Positions 5,497 through 6,874 of a stretch of 6,874 bases of DNA are shown here, piece by piece. This DNA comes from Alphaproteobacteria bacterium (lineage in GTDB: Bacteria > Pseudomonadota > Alphaproteobacteria > Micavibrionales > Micavibrionaceae), in the NCBI GenBank assembly GCA_030639165.1, contig DAOWDF010000146.1, positions 1 through 6,874 on the forward strand, in the 5' to 3' direction. Position numbers and translations under genes: made by a program. Positions within the stretch are counted from its first letter, which is position 1. Each line of letters opens with the position of its first letter. The notes under the pieces were generated by a model. That model saw nothing but the letters and a program-made list of their open reading frames with translations, was not told the origin of the DNA and did no database searches.

Positions 5497-6606
5497 TTAA
5501 ACCTTAATATTCCAAGGTAAAATATTGCACCCTAACCCAACAGGAAGGGGCATAACATCACCATCAGAAGTCTTTAATATTTCAACCTTAGAATCTTCTC
5601 TTATAAGAGAGAAACTCTCACCTGAAACAGGCAAGCCATAAAAATCTGCGCCATTAGAGCAAAGGAAACGTTTAAATATATCCTGCGAGCCTGACTGCGA
5701 CATATCCATTCCAGCAATCTCAAAAGCCTGCACATAGAGCTGCGGCGCAACTCCACCAGTAAAACACCCCGCCGCACATCCACATTCAGTGGCTTTATTA
5801 GCAGCTATATGCGGGGCACTATCAGTACCAGCAAAAAACTGCGTATTACTCGGGTCAATAACTGCAGAGAGCAATGCCTCCCTATCCTTACAATATTTCA
5901 AAACTGGCAAGCAAAACAGGTGGTATTTCAAACCCTTTATCAAATCACCAATAGTATAGAGCAAATGCTGCGGTGTAATTGTTGCAGCAATGTAATCATC
6001 GTTACTGCGCACAAAGTCAACTGCTGCCTTGGTTGTAATATGTTCACATACTATTTTAAGCTTAGGGAATTTTTTAACTACCTGCGGCAATCGTTCAGAG
6101 TAAAATATAGTTTCAGCATTAACATCAAGATCAAAATAGCGATCGCCAGCCAAATTATGCTCCTCACCATGCACACACAAGACAACACCGACCTCTTCCA
6201 TAGCAGCCAGCACGCCACTTGAAACATATTCGGATAATGGAGCGCCAAACTCTGCGCCCGTTGTCCCATGCGGCGGATAATACTTACACGCCTTTAAAAT
6301 ACCTGACTTTGCGCCCGCAATAATCATTTCTGGCGTAGTCTCTTTAGTCAGATAAAGCGGAACTATTAGCTGCTCGAATGCACTCCCTCCAGCACTCTGT
6401 AAATCACGCATATAACGCTCAATACTCCAAGCATTACCACTCTCATCACTTTCAAAAACTACGGCTGTCGGCGGCTTAGTATTCGGCATCGCAAGAGCGC
6501 CCGCGCACCCCATGTCCAAATGCGATTTAATATAAGAACCCAGCACATCCCCCTGACGGAAATGCGTGTGTAAATCATACCATTTTGGAAGTGTGAACTC
6601 TGTCAT
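5497..6606 (-). CDS. pyrC: Dihydroorotase, class II (E. coli PyrC type)
   Basis: PyrC closes carbamoyl-aspartate to dihydroorotate, the third step of de novo pyrimidine synthesis, in the cytosol. All expected active-site residues are present: His13 and His15 with Arg17 (DLHTHFRQGD), Asn42 (AMPN), the lysine that is carbamylated to bridge two zincs (Lys108, CKYYP), His146 (CVHGE), His189 (CEHITTK) and Asp262 (GTDSAPH). The substrate-loop TT pair is at 115-116. At 369 aa it is slightly longer than the 348 of E. coli, with a small extra stretch near MSQSGSQD (302-309). The ATG at 6606 fits the family N-terminus, but its Shine-Dalgarno is weak (GAAG 3 nt upstream; AAGAAAG further away). It lies 23 nt downstream of the palindromic repeat and ends 1 nt before the methyltransferase start. 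folE lies upstream on the same strand, so one operon folE-pyrC-methyltransferase is possible. Confidence 0.97.
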   Translation of the reverse strand: MTEFTLPKWYDLHTHFRQGDVLGSYIKSHLDMGCAGALAMPNTKPPTAVVFESDESGNAWSIERYMRDLQSAGGSAFEQLIVPLYLTKETTPEMIIAGAKSGILKACKYYPPHGTTGAEFGAPLSEYVSSGVLAAMEEVGVVLCVHGEEHNLAGDRYFDLDVNAETIFYSERLPQVVKKFPKLKIVCEHITTKAAVDFVRSNDDYIAATITPQHLLYTIGDLIKGLKYHLFCLPVLKYCKDREALLSAVIDPSNTQFFAGTDSAPHIAANKATECGCAAGCFTGGVAPQLYVQAFEIAGMDMSQSGSQDIFKRFLCSNGADFYGLPVSGESFSLIREDSKVEILKTSDGDVMPLPVGLGCNILPWNIKV

Positions 6607-6629
6607 AGCTTCATGACTTTCTTATCTTA

Positions 6630-6749
6630 GTCATCCCGTTGGCGTGATTGCACGCTTAAACAAACGGGATCTGGTAAAGACAGCAGCTTTGCTGCTGACA
6701 TATGGATACCCGCCGTATTAGCTATGCTTTGCATAGCCGCGGGCATGAC
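6630..6749. repeat. Composite palindromic intergenic repeat (REP/BIME-like pair) with three hairpins
   Basis: About 120 bp bounded by inverted ends GTCATCCCG (6630-6638) and CGGGCATGAC (6740-6749). The left unit pairs ATCCCGTT (6633-6640) with AACGGGAT (6663-6670) around an inner hairpin GCGTG-ATTG-CACGC (6642-6655). The right unit pairs CCCGC (6709-6713) with GCGGG (6739-6743) around a perfect hairpin GCTATGC-TTT-GCATAGC (6721-6737). Between them is a third perfect hairpin, CAGCAGC-TTT-GCTGCTG (6681-6697). The two units therefore point in opposite directions, like paired REP elements. Similar GTCAT..CCCG..CGGGAT palindromes are widespread between alphaproteobacterial genes. In the folE-pyrC gap it could act as an attenuator, an RNA processing or stability element, or be a non-autonomous mobile repeat. 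No coding sequence lies within it. Confidence 0.8.
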
Positions 6750-6757
6750 GAATAAAT

Positions 6758-6874
6758 TTAATACCTTATCATATCCAGAAAGCGACGCTGCACGTCCATA
6801 TCTTCTTTAAAGACACCGCTAAACATTGATGTAACCGTAGAAGAGCCGCCTTTATTAACGCCGCGCGTCGACAT
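6758..6874 (-). CDS. folE: GTP cyclohydrolase I, C-terminal 38 residues only (cut by the right edge)
   Basis: FolE converts GTP to 7,8-dihydroneopterin triphosphate, the first step of folate/pterin synthesis. Only the last 38 codons and a TAA are in the window. The translation MSTRGVNKGGSSTVTS followed by F.GVF (18-22), RRFLDMIRY (30-38) matches the FolE C-terminus: the conserved MRGV-like loop with the substrate-binding Arg (Arg4 here, E. coli Arg185), the S-x-VTS stretch, and the final helix ending FLxxI. By comparison with E. coli, the zinc-ligand Cys should lie just beyond the window edge. The ATG at 6874 is an internal Met, not the start. It precedes pyrC on the same strand, with the palindromic repeat between them. 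The fragment is short, but the match is distinctive. Confidence 0.85.
   Translation of the reverse strand: MSTRGVNKGGSSTVTSMFSGVFKEDMDVQRRFLDMIRY

Noticed and set aside
5809..6222. 137-codon open frame on the plus strand within pyrC
   Set aside because: It is antisense to the conserved core of dihydroorotase (Lys108 to Asp262 region) and has no recognisable domain. It is a shadow frame.
6601..6614. Three-codon upstream frame (ATG AAG CTA TGA) overlapping the pyrC ATG
   Set aside because: It is a minimal leader whose stop overlaps the pyrC start, which could suggest coupling. But the ATG has no good ribosome binding site and such a short frame is easily due to chance.

Overview
The window looks like chromosomal DNA from a fairly AT-rich alphaproteobacterium. 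The evidence for that is a class II (Agrobacterium CP4-like) EPSP synthase and a GTCAT..CCCG palindromic repeat of the kind scattered between alphaproteobacterial genes. The assignment is inference; there is no rRNA or tRNA to anchor it. Four genes are complete and two are cut by the window edges.

Layout, left to right. (1) The N-terminal two thirds of aroA on the minus strand, running off the left edge. (2) A 105-bp divergent intergenic region with weak candidate promoters for both sides and a perfect 15-bp inverted repeat. (3) A plus-strand gene for a small, apparently secreted RTX calcium-binding protein of 301 aa: a short N-terminus, about 16 nonapeptide repeats and a type I secretion C-terminal domain. 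(4) A hairpin that probably terminates transcription from both directions. (5) A convergent minus-strand gene for a membrane-bound cyclic-di-GMP protein (TM, periplasmic region, TM, HAMP-like linker, GGDEF, EAL). Its GGDEF signature is altered and its EAL residues are intact, so it is more likely a phosphodiesterase than a cyclase. (6) A minus-strand block reading folE (C-terminal fragment), a 151-bp gap filled by a composite palindromic repeat, pyrC, and, 1 nt after pyrC, a SAM-dependent methyltransferase with a THUMP-like C-terminus of a type best known from Bacteroidota.

How the genes may work together. aroA, pyrC and folE are housekeeping biosynthesis genes (aromatic amino acids, pyrimidines, pterin/folate). 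The accessory part is the RTX protein with its convergent GGDEF-EAL partner. An inner-membrane two-TM/HAMP/GGDEF/EAL sensor beside a type I-secreted RTX protein recalls the logic of LapD/LapA adhesin control. However, no transporter, LapG-type protease or large adhesin is present here, so any functional link is a hypothesis. An 11-bp word (GTAAAACTTAA) lies in the same orientation upstream of both genes.

The most interesting signals are the strict 18-residue two-faced pattern in the RTX repeats (an aromatic ladder on one side, basic and His positions on the other), the methyltransferase coupled to pyrC, and the three-hairpin composite repeat between folE and pyrC. I found no CRISPR array, insertion sequence, tRNA or prophage gene.
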